From the NCBI GenBank assembly GCA_910592205.1, contig CAJVPJ010000355.1, positions 1 through 27,402 on the forward strand: a DNA stretch of 27,402 nt, in the 5' to 3' direction. Source of the stretch: Paraglomus occultum (lineage: Eukaryota; Glomeromycota; Glomeromycetes; Paraglomerales; Paraglomeraceae). Positions 1-13,086 of the stretch are shown here, piece after piece. Positions within the stretch are counted from its first letter, which is position 1. Each line of letters opens with the position of its first letter. The translations under genes were made by a program, and so were the position numbers. The notes under the pieces were generated by a model. The model was not told the origin of the DNA. It was given only the letters and a program-made list of their open reading frames with translations, and ran no database searches.

Positions 1-3000
1 CTTTTTAAAAAAGATGGGTTTTCAACTAGATTATGCACATATCAAGGCTCTGATAAGCACATCGTCTTTCAAATATTTTATAGTAAGTATTTATACTAAT
101 TTCTATTTATAGGTATGACAATAAAATAGGCAAAATTTTGCATGGCAATCAGCTTTACATTGATCTGTAATGATGTTGCAATAACGCACATACAAATCAT
201 TTATTCAAAAATGACAAAATAATAAGACTATATAATTCCATGATACATATTAATGCTACAATTTAATAATATAATTATTAGGGTTTACCATATATATTGC
301 TATGATATCCGAGATCGTTCTTTATTTATTGTTTGTTGGTATTGAATGGGAAAAGAGGGGTGTGATTTACTAATTACGGCTCCCTGAATGCTTGAGAACG
401 GTGAGAAAATGTCGTTATCATTAAATTTGTCAAACATTGTTAACGGCAAATTAACAAATTAATATATTAATTTTGTTGGTATTATTGTTCTGAACCATGC
501 ACTTATTTATACTAATAGAGAATACGCCTAAACCTTTAAACGGTGTAACAAATTCTAGCAAGAATATATGAAACGACTGAATTGAAAGAAACTGGTAATG
601 TCTTAGGGGTGCATAAATAATAATATAATTCTACCAATGCAATGTCTCTGGGCTATTTATTAACTCCATTCGTACTGACAAAGAGACTAATAAACCTCCT
701 TTTTTAAACTTGTTTAAACTTGTCTTGTTATGATTGCTCACGTTTGTCTCGCATAATCGTGTGTTTAACTGGTTTAACAAATCCGGCCAAATGTTATCCC
801 GTTTAATATTTGAAACATGTTGAACGCGCAATTACTATGAGAACAAACGCTAAATAAGCAATGTGTTAAAACTCGGGGTAGAGATGTACAGTTCTACTGG
901 GCGATTATAATAATCAGTAAGCGCTACAGCAATAATACAGTAAGTAATATATTAGAATCTGAATCTAGTGTTGTTTTCCAATATCGCGTGTGTGACGCTT
1001 ACGATTGTGGCTTCTTAGTCGATTATTTAAATTATTAATTTTATTTCTATCCTATTCTAAGAAGAAAAGAAGCAAGCAGTTATTGTTTAACTTATTATGT
1101 TTATACTTAAAACCATAATAACAGAGTATATTAATATTATAAAATAATGCATTATTAGTATTGCAAATTTATAATGTTAATTATAATACTAACACTTTTT
1201 TTAGTAAACCTTACTGATAAATTTTCTTGTAATCCCAAACTGCTAATATCTAATTTTTTACTTTACCCGTTTTTCAGCATCTTTTTGTTTAAATTTCCAA
1301 CGCAAGCTAACAAACAAATCTTGCATGTGGCGTATCAATAAACAATAATATACATACTTAACACGCGTTTTATTACTTTTTGTTAATACTGCTTTCTGGT
1401 TGGTCAATGTTCGGGAGAACTAAAGCCCCTTACAGAACACATAGTTTATGCGGCTTATCAATACGAACTTTTGTTCTCCGCTTTAAACAGTGTTACCTTT
1501 ATACTTTTATTATTTATTTTATATCCCTTTGCACTTGATCACGAATATATTTATACTAGCAATTGTATACGACATGTACATATTCACGTTCGTTGGAGTT
1601 TGTGTTTATATATAAATGTAATATGTCTGTCGGTTTCTTATTCTTTGTTTGCCTTTCCGTCTAAAGCTGACACTTTTGAAAACATAACATGAACCCTATA
1701 ACTACTCTCGTTGTAAGTGCAAAAATATAGACTCGTCTCAGTTTATACGGACTACGTTTCAGTTTATACTCACAGCAAATATATATACATACATATATAT
1801 ATATATCGTCGCCTTTGTTGTGCTGTTCTTGTTTTTTTTCTCTCTTGGGCACCTTATTCTTACATGCATCTTTGTTTAACATCTAATACTTAACTTTTCT
1901 CTAACACAAACGTTAGGAAGCTGAATTGGTCATAGTATTTGCGAGTCTGTACGATAACAACTGGTCTCTAATAGCAGCCAATATATACAGTCTAATTGGG
2001 GTGAGAAAAACTCCAAGAATGTGGAAAGGCTTGTATGTACAAGATGATTTCAATATTTATAAAAACACATGTAAAATACGCTAATCAATAGTATAGCGCA
2101 CAATTAATCACTAATTTTCTTTTTCATTTTGTTTTTAAAGATATGACAAATTAACGGGCAGATACGTTGGTCGCGTCGGAAGATAATTCAACCATTGCTG
2201 CTATTGGTCATGGCACAAAAAAACCTTATCATCACTCCCCTCAACAAGCTTCTCCGAGAAGATTGGACACAATATAATATACGATAAAAATTTTGTTTGT
2301 CTCCCAACTAAGATAGGTTTAATATACTATGAATCTAAGATTTAAGCATGCGTTAATATGTATCCGCCTACACAATTGTAGTCGGTAACAAATTGTATGA
2401 AATAGACAATTTTTCTTATATGTACTATACCTAAAATTAAATACTGAGAATAAAAAGATTCCACGAGCGATTATCGACCAATTAATGGTTGTTTGTCAAT
2501 TACGCAATTCACACATGAAGTGTTGCTGTCGGAAAACACTACCATGTGTCATGCAGACCACGTTTCAAAAGATCTTTGTTTCATAATTAGATCCGGTATA
2601 ACTCGCTACGAATTACATGTATGATAATGAGTGAAAATTGCTGTTTCACGTCTGTCTCTTTATTACTAAACTAGAATAAACAAACGTGACAAAGACAATA
2701 GCTGCATGATCTAATTACTATTGTTCTCATCGTCATTTAAGATTTGGTTTATTTTTATATGAATTAGTACGGATTGTGTAATGCCCTTCGACGCACATCC
2801 CCTGATCATTTGTTATTCCTTATTTGGTTTACTGTATACGTTTTAATTCAAGAAATTATAGTTCGCGCCCTTTTATCTGAGCAGGAGGTTTGCCGCCAAT
2901 TTTAACAATCAAAATTGTTCTCCAACTTTTTCTTTTCTTCCCACAGATCAATTCGAGAACAAACGCTCAGAAACATTTACCCGTGCGATGGTGAACTAGA

Positions 3001-6000
3001 AATAAACATTCTCTGCGGATACAAATTTGCTACGGTATGAGTTGACCATAAAGAGACATGCGATAAGATAAACCCCTTTGTTTTTGTTACAGTACCCATT
3101 TGTTTTGCTGTATTGCATGGTGTTCAAGAACATTGATCCGTTCTTACGACTTCTTTTCTTCTTCATGTTATTTTAATCTCAATCGCAACATTATGGGAGG
3201 GGGACAAATTTTCGTGAATCAAAAACAACCTAAAAAAGTCCAAGTCTATCGGCACTAATCTTTGTTATCCTTCTTTGTTTACTTGTTATTTCTACATGGC
3301 GCTCTCTAATTAGCAAAGTATTACAATTTGTGTTCCAAACAACAATTCGGTATTCAAATCACTTATCGTTTACCGTACATCGAAGTTTTTGTTATACACG
3401 TCCATTTATTCATTCCAATAGCATACTATATTATGCAGAATGGGCATTGGAAGTTTCTATTACCAGTAACTTGTTACATCGCGAACGGCGAAAAAATCAT
3501 CTGATTTTTCTGTGATGATGTGCCGGAGTTTGTATGATTTGCCCCCATAATGATCGACGATCGTATGCAAGATCCATTATTGAAACCGATTACGAAAGAA
3601 CAATACTTGTAATCTCTAAACTTTTTTTTTTAACCTCATAGCGAAAGTGAGTGAAGAATAATATAGTTTATACATCTCGTTCGCTGGAAACGACTGTTAC
3701 TTACTAAGAAGAATACTATGTTAATACAACGGCGTGATATGTTCGTTAAAGACGATTTGCGTTCAATAAAGCGGAGCCATACTACTCGCTGAGAAGACCT
3801 ATGTTCGAACAAGAGTTAAAGATGTTGTGTTGACAATATTATTTGTATCAAAAACAGAGCAAGTCTTTCCGTCAACTCGTAACGTAGTGGCTTCATTCGT
3901 GGCGAGCGTACATGAAGAAGGCTAATGGAAATGGTGGCAAGTAAAGAGAGTTAATGTTTATTCTTATTCTCTAGTATATATAGGAAGACGTATTATTTTC
4001 TAATGCATACGGTTGAACCAACAAAATCTATCATTCGCCAGAGTTTATCCATCGAACAAATAACTCAACCAACCTACACACATGTTGTCTATCGTCACTA
4101 ACTCTGAATATGGATAATGTTTCGCCTAGATACGACTTGTATTGAAACTTTTCTTGCGAGATAGTTGACCGTTAATCTCTTCCTCATCAACTGTTTGAGA
4201 GTGTTAATTCACTGAACGAAAGCTAACTCTGATACCGTATTGTTAGGCTATAAACAATTTTTTATCAGTTACTTGCAATTGGTTTAGGCTCAACACCACC
4301 TAGCGAAGCGTTAATACCTTTAAGAAAGAGTATAAAGAGTTCGATATGACACTAGTTACCTTTCACGAATTGACTTCCAAGAGACCAAATATCGTAGCTG
4401 GATCTAATTGTGGTTGTTTTGTTTGAGTCGATAGATGCAAGCCGTATGTCATAGAGAGGTGATCACTATACTGGAGTTGATTAGATCCAAAACAAGAAAA
4501 TTTATAATCAAAACAATCATACTTACAAAAACAAGAACATCCTTCAACTATATTACGTGTTTAAATTGTATATAGATTATGTAATTTTATTCTTACATTA
4601 TGCATTGTATAAATGCTAGCTAGATTTGGTATGCCTCCGCGCGACGAAATAATGGTGTTGCATTGCTTGTCGCACTGCTTTTTTATTTGCTTATATTAAG
4701 CGACGTAAACTATTCGTATTGCGCTTGACAGATAGAAAACTTTCTTGCTGATACTAAACGACCGAGTTTAAATAGCGTAGCAAAAGATTTGGGTTTGCAA
4801 AATCTGCTCTTTGGCAGCAATTAAAAAAGTTTAAACGAAGAGGCGAAAGGGAAGGGGGGAAAGCAAGCAGCTCAAAGAAAGCTATGTAGAAACGAAAGAT
4901 TAGCAAAAGGCTATAAAAATTGGGGTTTAAAAAGCGAGGAAAAGAAAATACTAAAATAAACAATATGTAAAAAAATTTTTTTGATGCAAATAGATCAGAT
5001 TCGCAAATACTGATTTTGAAAGGCTATAACTGAACGGCAATTCTGCATCAATTCCATTTTGCAATTTCATTTCCACTAGCATGCATTTTTGTTCTAGAGT
5101 TTTAACTCTAAATATCAAAAGTAACGAACGGGTTAATGAATTTTTTACCTAGTAAGAATTTTTAACCTTATTAAATTATTTCGTCTACTTTAAGCTTGTT
5201 TTACATTCAAGAAATTTGGTAAACATATAATAGTGCCTAGTGATGCTAGCGAATTGAACATCCCTCGAGATGCGCTACAATTTTCGTCAAAAAAACTTCA
5301 GAAGGCAATGACATTCGCTTACGAAAGCTTGAAGGAGAGGCTATGCTCGCTGATAAATTGTACCATTGTTAAGAAAATGTTGTTTCAATTACTTCGTTGA
5401 CAACGTATACCACATTGATGGAACACAACTTTTTATAAGTATATTTCAAGTTTACCAAAAAAAAAAAAAGTGACACAAGAACGTTAGATTACCGTTCTTA
5501 ATTACCGGTGCCACACAAACCGTGCGCGAAATCAGAAAACAAAGACTCCAAAACTTAATGATCATGCGGACATAAACAGTCGAACACAATGCTGGCAGAA
5601 GATCTCTTAACATTCCCGTATTTATGTGAACTCGTATATGCCCTTAAGGTGTTAATAGAAAAACAGTAGATTTGAAAAGATTAAACGATAATCAGGAAAG
5701 CTCCTGTGTTTCATGCAACTCTACCAGTTGGAGAACATTTCTTCTACGACAGGTTATTACAAATTTTTGTCAAGAAAGAAATAATGTTGTAAATATGCCT
5801 GATTTAGAATATGATTACTAAATGCAGAAATTTATGTGCAACAAATACTGATACCCACTTATGGAGGTGCCCTGTCCCTGTACGTAGTCTAGTTTGGTTT
5901 CGGAAAAACTCGACAGTGTGATACAATATCAGTATGTATTAGGGGTGGGAACGAACAAAAATAGCATGAAACAGTTCGACGTGTGCTAGTGCAAAACCGA

Positions 6001-8663
6001 AAGTGTGATGCAAACTTTTTGTATTGCAGTATGTTCTAGCTGACGATATATTATCTAATCAGTAATTGTTTGAAGAGGTAAATACTCGAAACTATTACGA
6101 AGACAACAAGTACGATAATAACATGTTTAGTGGGTGGGAAAGAACGTCGCCCATCGAAAGTGAGTGAAAAGCTAAAGTCTTAAATGTAGGTCGATAGTGA
6201 AAACCAGTAACTTTGGATCGGAGACTTGAGTATAAGTAATAAAGCTCACATGTAAAAATCTGCTAAAATAAATATGATTCGACTTTTTTCCTTCATAAGT
6301 TTGTTATTAGGCTTTTACTTTTAGCTACTTAAAAGTTAGAGTCAACTGAAACCATTGATCTATGCATACACGTCTTTTGCGTTGATAGATGCACGCATAA
6401 TGAGAATCTTCAAAAATATGTATACTAACAAGATACCGATTTTTTGCAAAGCCTTCGAGTATACGCCAAGGATGGAAAAACAGCTTGGTAGTTTTTCTTA
6501 TTAACTGTAATGGTACAAGCCCAAACTTTATTTTCTAGTCAAACAATAAAAGTTGCGATAAAACTTGAATTAATTTAACTGTCAATTAGTTTACAAGTAG
6601 ATTCAGACCAGACAAGATTGGAATCGTATATAATCGTACAAATAATTAGCAACAGGGTAAATAATGTCATTTATTTAATTTAATTTCAGACGCTCTACTG
6701 TTATAAAAAAAATTTTTTTTATCTTGAACCAATTTGCACGAACAATGTCAATTAATTTTATTATTAGAGAAATAAAAGGAACGTTATCTCTTAAAGTATA
6801 AATAATTAACTCGTTTCTTGATTTACACAACATATAGCCAAGGCTGCACAAGGCGTGTATAATAAAATCTTTGTACAATTGAAGTAACGAAAGCATAACG
6901 GCACAGTCCACCAAATTAAACTTATTATCAAAATGTGGACAAACAGTTAATATTTATAAATAAAGTTTATGCATGGGTAATAGAAAGGCTAGTCAAAGTA
7001 TTAACAAAGAAAAGTGTTTGTGCATAATCAGACAAGGAAAATTGTAGTGTTACATTTATTACTTAATTATACCTTTTATCGAACGTTTCAACAGCTATTC
7101 AGTTGAAAGCGAAACAAGAACTGTTGAAGTAAAAGACCCATTATTAAAGGAAAAAGTAAATTAAGATTGTTACAGCAAAGAATAAAATACCAGTTTGTGA
7201 ACGGCGAATGATTGTCAGCGGCAGGACGGTTTGTTGGTGAAATGCCCTGACAAGGAACCGATGCAAGATTTTTTTGACATGGTAGTTACGTGCACAATAA
7301 AAGCTTTGCATCAAACAAAAAGCAGTGGTACCCGAAACATTAAACCTTTATAATAATTATAACCGTTAGACAGTTACAAGCATTCTCTAGATTATAATTG
7401 CGACAGCTTTAAATTGTTGGACTTGAATTATAACATAATATTGTGACATACCTCAGCTCCGTTCTGGACCGAGACAACCGAGTTTGTTATGACAAACTTT
7501 TGAACTAAACCACATCTCATATGTTTTTCAAGCGTATTGATATGACACAAATTACAGATGTTAAATGTAACATGACATAAGACAAGTAGAAACATAATAT
7601 TTTTCTATAAAAAAAAGTTTTTAATATATTTAAACTGGCTTGTACGCAATTAGTGAAATGTCTCGGTGATTTTTTCAAACATGTTTGTGTTGATTGTGCG
7701 CATAACAATTGCTCTTCATTGATTCGAGTATAACTGGAGCGTTATCCAATAATTACAATTGAAATGTAGATCATGCCAATTTGGGGCAAATTTTTGTTCG
7801 CCAATTATAGGTGTGCGATCTATCGACTATCATTGAGCCCGGCACATCCAGGAACCCTCGATTCTCATGTTTAAATTTATAAAAACTAGTGCGTAAAATG
7901 GTTGCGGAGGCAGAAGCAAGTTAAATTTGTTATTTTAAACAATATATAAAAAGAATGCATTTATTTGTATATATTACCTTCCGCGTTACCTTTTTTCGAT
8001 TATGTAAACACTTGCCACAAATAAATGCTAGTGTCAGCTGATATCTACTATGCAATTAGTTGGCAAGTTTAATTAATTAATAACGTGTTCAAATTAGCCG
8101 GTTGAGCTTTATTTAGTACTTCAAATAACTACCAAAAGTGCTACAGTGTAAATAAATAAGCCGTTACTTATTTATCGTAATTTATCGTGTAATAAAGTAA
8201 TAAACAAAAAACAGGTATAATTTAACTCTGTTTAAAATACGTTTTTTATTTTGGTTCGATAGAATAATTTGATATCACATAACAGCGCAGTGATCACACC
8301 TAATATGGTCTTATTTGTTTAAGTCATCAATCATACGTTCTCAATTCAACCATTTACGTTTTTGTGAAACTTTTTTTCGATTAGTATTGTCAGCCCTATC
8401 TAATAGACTACTATAAAATTTATATTAAAGTGAAAAAAATTTTTTATTGTGTACTTACTATACATGCTCAGCAGCAAATTGTATGCGTTCACGTGGATAT
8501 TCCAAAGCCGCTATGCAGCGCAGACTGGCCAAAACAATGTAATGTTAAAATATTATATATTTATTTAATATTAGCAACTGTTATAATACGGCAAAAGTGC
8601 ACCGCCGCCGTTCTAAATAAACAAATTTTTTGCCTTGCTTATTTTGCTTCTGCTTGCTCTAAA
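1..8663. other. Long gene-poor AT-rich region
   Basis: No recognisable gene was found in this stretch on either strand. Stop-free frames exist but they are short, AT-driven, mostly lack an ATG and match no family I know. Two patches look slightly more coding-like. One is a frame of about 50 codons at 7202-7351 (+) containing LLVKCPDKEP. The other is a frame of about 65 codons at 5195-5402 (+) containing MTFAYESLKERL. Both could be isolated exons or chance; neither has splice partners I could assign. Simple sequence includes a TA-rich tract near 1779-1806 and many A or T runs. Confidence 0.6.
1779..1806. repeat. TA-rich microsatellite
   Basis: An imperfect run of alternating A and T, with two ACAT interruptions, is visible by eye. 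It lies in non-coding sequence and has no associated gene. Confidence 0.7.
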
Positions 8664-9336
8664 ATGAACAGACTGAGCCTCGCTGTAAGTTAACTTTTTA
8701 TATACGTTTGCTTATTATATATTGTTAGACTGCTTTTGTTTTTTACCTTTGAAACATGCACGTTCCCTTAATAGACTGCTAACGGTCGTTGTTTGATTCT
8801 CTTCTTGTCTCTGTTTAAAATTAGGAAATTACTTTTATGGTGAATATGACCCGCAACGTAGGCGTTGCCAATAATGAAAATCGCTGGAAAACGGTCGCCA
8901 AGGCCTATTCCAAAAAAACTGGTAATAAACGGACGACAAAAAATTGCCGGGATATGTATGTATTAATAGACAAGTTTTGGGTTGGGTATGCTTGAGAAAA
9001 TATTGTCTAGGGTGTGTTTTCGGAATAGTAAAGCGGTGTTAGTTAGGTAGTAATAAATAATGTTTTACTCGGAAAATATTTACCTGTCAATACTATGCAT
9101 GTAATTTTGGACGTTCATAATGCAGCCTTAAATTTGTTTTTCGTTAACATTATTATTTTTTTTGTTGACTTGCTAAATTAATTACGTTTAGTGTGTTTAG
9201 TACGTAATAAGAAATCAAATACGATAACACTTACAACTATTTCGTGTAGACTAATACCAAACTTTTATTTTAAAGTTACCAAAAAGCAATCGGCGCTCGA
9301 ACCGGCCGTGTAGGGCGACGAAATGCACGACAGTAG
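8664..9336 (+). CDS. Putative small SANT/Myb-like protein (3 exons)
   Basis: Exons 8664-8684, 8825-8955 and 9276-9336 join in frame to give 70 residues ending in TAG. The donors are GTAAGT and GTATGT, both strong, and the acceptors end TTAG and AAAG. The core, residues 25-54, has the spacing of a SANT/Myb helix-turn-helix: NENRWKTVAKAY, then RTTKNCRDIYQKA. The Trp, the RT before a Cys-Arg pair and the basic tail GRVGRRNAR suggest DNA or chromatin binding. That role is inferred from the family pattern only. The first exon may not be the true start, since the same frame stays open upstream to about 8430; more 5' exons are possible. It is the only model I could assemble in the first 13 kb. The large last intron (320 nt) is atypical for the window. 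Confidence 0.45.
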
Positions 9337-9835
9337 TTTGTATCGACAACTGTTTGTTAAAAAATATCTTGTGAAAAAGCTGTTGTATAATTTTTTCTGC
9401 TTATTCAAAGTTACGATCGAGAAAAGCCGTAGATTCCAAAACGCGAAAGCAGAAAATAAGGCTTCCGTTACCTACTGCAGCCTCTTGGACTTTTCTTCTT
9501 TGTTATATCTCCCAAATTTAAGAAATTAAGATTAATATAACATAAAGTTGACATCTAAGCATGCGTTAGCACGTATCTGCTCAATACTTACACCGTAAAT
9601 GTTACAAACATGCTTCTAAAGTCGAGAATAAGAATATTATTGGAGAGTAGACACATGCGTAATTGTAGCTAGAAAGTAATAAAAGCTTGTTAAATAAATG
9701 ACTTGCGTAAACAAGATTGTCAAGTTGTTGCTTTTTTGCCATTGTGTTAAATACGTCCGATTTACGCAAAAAGTAGGTAAGTCTACATAACTTTTTCTTT
9801 TTAAAAATGCTTAATATCAATACCGCCGGCTTTGA

Positions 9836-9836
<1 letters not shown>

Positions 9837-9915
<79 letters not shown>

Positions 9916-9917
9916 GC

Positions 9918-9963
<46 letters not shown>

Positions 9964-9980
9964 GCAACAACAACAACAAC
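9837..9980 (+). repeat. (AAC)48 trinucleotide repeat
   Basis: Forty-eight AAC units are interrupted only twice by AGC, at units 27 (9915-9917) and 43 (9963-9965), which are 48 nt apart. The plus-strand frame from an ATG at 9807 would read as poly-Asn with two Ser and end at TAA just after the repeat. No flanking coding homology supports translation. I treat it as a microsatellite. Confidence 0.9.
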
Positions 9981-10052
9981 AAAATTTACCTGTAATATTT
10001 ATTAAGGCTCGGTTGTTGCAAGTTCAAACGCGATTTGAATCTATACATCTGA

Positions 10053-10219
10053 CACTGCCTATACCGAACTAACCGGCTGGAGAATTTGGTTCGTTGTAAC
10101 CAGAGTTTATTATAACCAGAGCTTGCGTTATAACCGGGGTTTATTGATTAGGAAAAATCGGATCTGGTGATTCTGGTTCGGTATATCCAAAGTTCGGTAT
10201 ATCCAGGTTCGGTATACTG
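10053..10219. mobile_element. Pogo-like inverted-repeat fragment or MITE
   Basis: The left edge carries TATACCGAAC (10060-10069). The right edge carries its complement GTTCGGTATA three times (10176, 10192 and 10207), the first two extended to GTTCGGTATATCCA, at 15-16 bp spacing. Between them, three degenerate units of ATAACCAGAG/GGGTTTAT type (10095-10145) recur at 16-18 bp. Short sub-terminal repeats inside inverted ends are typical of pogo/Fot-type Tc1-mariner elements. On the minus strand the element would start TA-CAGTATACCGAAC. There is no transposase frame inside, so it would be non-autonomous. Assignment to pogo is inferred from pattern only. Confidence 0.5.
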
Positions 10220-13086
10220 TATTTGGCTTTTAGCTTACCTAAAATTAACAATTTTAGAGGGCATTAGCAAAGTACGAATAAATAGTATCAAGCCATAGCC
10301 CCCCGCCAATGAAATTTCTAATTTAACAGCAACATTGTAAACCACAGCTATTAAAATGTGAATTACGGTAAAATTGAGCAAAATAACCTAAATTGATTGC
10401 GTCGCTTTAAATTGAGTTACGTAAATGAGGGGTTCCCCTGCCAATCCCGCCTTTCTCATTTTACAAAGCAAACCATGGCGGCACATCAATTGGCCAGTAA
10501 AAATTCATCATGTCCAATATCAAGCGCAGATCGATACCACTTTTGCTTTGATTCTTTTACCTGCATGTCGCCTATTCTAGAAAGATCTGATGAGAAAAGC
10601 TAACCTTTTTGAATAGAAGATTTATGCTCCTCTCCGTTTAATAAACGCCCGATTATCCAGACAGCTCATACAAGGTCTTTGATATTGGATTTCATGACAA
10701 ATTGTCGATATCAAAGTAGCCCGTTAAACTTGACCTTTTTTCCTTCTGACTGTTACTGTCTTATGAAAATCTCTCTTCTCTTTTGCTCGTTAACATGTGT
10801 AACACTACAAACTGCCGAAAGTATTACCGCATCTTACTGCATAATGAATGTAATGCAATTGATAATAACGTTACAGGCCGAATTGAATTACCTTGATTAG
10901 TGAGACTTAACACAAGATTAGGTTTTACTTTACAAAATCGAAGGGTGGGGCGGTTTCCATCACTTTCGGGTGTTGAGATCAGCAAAACTGATATTAAACC
11001 GTAACGGCTACTTTTCTAGTTTTGGGAGCAATAAGTAAAAAGTCTGCTACATCTGCATGCTTGCATTGCATAAACATATACCCAATTCAACGTCAAGAAA
11101 AGACACATACCAAGTCAAGTAAACGTTGTGTGTGAGCAGAATGTCGTTGATGGTGTAAATTCATTATACGCTACTATTAGGTGTCAAGTGCCCTATTTTG
11201 TTGTTGACGCAAAAACTTTATCTCTTTTATTAATCAATACGTTTACCATAAACCATTAGGTTTATTCGTTTTATTTTCAACCACAAGTTTTGACAAAATT
11301 TTTTCAACTATTTTAACTTTAAGTCTGAATCTTTCTTTTAAAGAGAAATTGGTCACAATATTACAGGTTTACATTCAGACAAGAAGAGTGCACGAATGTA
11401 TAATTAGAAGACTCGATACCAATATAACCTTATTTGCCAAGTTGTACGCACACATAATTGATCTGTCAGATAATTATGTTAGATAATCGTAAAATTGATA
11501 AGAGAACTGATTACAGTGACAGCTTGCGGTTGTGCCAAATAATTTCCTGATTATTTCTTGCGCTTGTACAAGATTTGTTAAATTAGACAGCATACATACA
11601 CAACTTGTACTAAGTAATACTGGCTGCAAAAAAAAACCCAACTATTATTGAAAGTTTCTTGGCATGACTTTTGTTATTAAATGCTTAGAATTGGGGTAGA
11701 ATTCGTTGTAACCTGTCCTCTGTTTTGACTTGGCATTGTTTGCATGCTGCATAATATTAGCCAATAATAAAAAAACCTCTATTTTGTATACACATAACTT
11801 GCGGTATTCCGACAATGCGAGAACATCTTTGGACACTTCGAACGTTATTTCTGTATGCAAACATGTATATTTATAGCTAAAAGACGGTAAACGTTAAAAC
11901 AACAGCTCACGAGACTCGGAATATAGGTTTGGGGTATGAACAACGTTTAGTCGGCGAAAAAAACGCTTTACGTATACAAGGCATATTAGTAAAAACAATC
12001 ATCGAGTGATCTACTTGTCACACACAGATAGTTAATATGTTAGTATTACATATTATTATTATTATATGTTGTATAATTCTATAAAAATAACAAGTAGCTC
12101 ATTAACGCAACCTGCAGTTTAAAACAATCATTGACAAACGAAAAAACGTTTCTGTTCTTTCTACAAATTATAAATTTGACTTGTGTATTCTCGATAACAT
12201 CCGCACAACAATATTCTTTGTATGAAGTGTCTATCAGCCAATGAACAATGTTTTTCATTCCCAAATATTGTAACGTGAATGCATTGTCTGCATGTATATA
12301 AAGTGATAAGGCGCTCAATGAATTTCCAAATGCGAGCAGACGTATTTGAACGTTTAACAGAAAAAAAACTAGCTCATCGATTAGGTGATGTGAGCAATTT
12401 TTGTTAAAATGTCCACCGACTTTACATGCCTGTTGTCAAGTCTCTCATTTCGTCATTGCATAATTTTCTTTGACAAAAAGCTGTTGGTAACTTGAAAAGT
12501 TTGTTACGTTGTTTTGTGCTGCAATATCGATAGTGTTTCCTGCATCACAGATAAGCGGATCGACACAATGTTAACAATGTTAACATTACACTGCATCTAA
12601 AAAAAAATATTGCAATCTTAATACAGATGTAACATCTGTGTTGACTTTACGTTCTAGTTGAATGTTTATTCTGTACCCTAGATTACCAATAATAGTGACA
12701 ACGTTTGATTCGCATAATATGACTGGTAGTAGTAGCCCCATTGGATTTTCCTCTTGCAGGCTTGGTCGGTGTTTCCAAGATAAAAATAATGTGGAAATCC
12801 ATTAGTTGGTTGCATAACAATATTATTATACATAACGGTATATTCTGTTATGGTTGCTTAATGTGTATAGGCAAACTTCTTTAGACATTTACCGTGATTG
12901 AAACGACTCGTATTTATTTGCTCAACAGTTTTGTTTATTTAGCAAACGCGAATGGTATTAATATGTAATTGGAAATTGTCATGTGCAATTTTGGTCACCT
13001 GACTTGCGCACCATAATTTCCCCCACATCTTTTCATGGCTCTTCCTCTTTTCCTACACGCACACACGCCCCACACCTATCTTCAAA

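Larger units (their letters stand above)
9337..13086. other. Gene-poor region between the SANT-like gene and eL33
   Basis: Apart from the AAC repeat at 9837-9980 and the inverted-repeat element at 10053-10219, described separately, I see no supportable gene here. An ATG-initiated frame at 10474-10602 starts in a good context (ACCATGG) and encodes about 42 residues, but it resembles nothing I know. Two minus-strand frames (11645-11860 and 12079-12318) begin with TTG rather than ATG and are probably chance. Small palindromes occur near 12570-12590 (AATGTTAACATT) and 12623-12640 (ACAGATG-TAA-CATCTGT). Confidence 0.55.

Noticed and set aside
631-831. Minus-strand 66-codon frame with a protein-like composition
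   Set aside because: It has no good ATG start and contains a GTTTAAACTT direct repeat. There is no recognisable family or neighbouring exons.
9602-9982. Minus-strand open frame of 126 codons that is mostly poly-Leu
   Set aside because: It is the reverse reading of the AAC microsatellite, and the flanking codons show no protein pattern.
12079-12318. Minus-strand 79-codon frame
   Set aside because: It starts with TTG, has no assignable splice partners and lies in AT-rich sequence where such lengths occur by chance.
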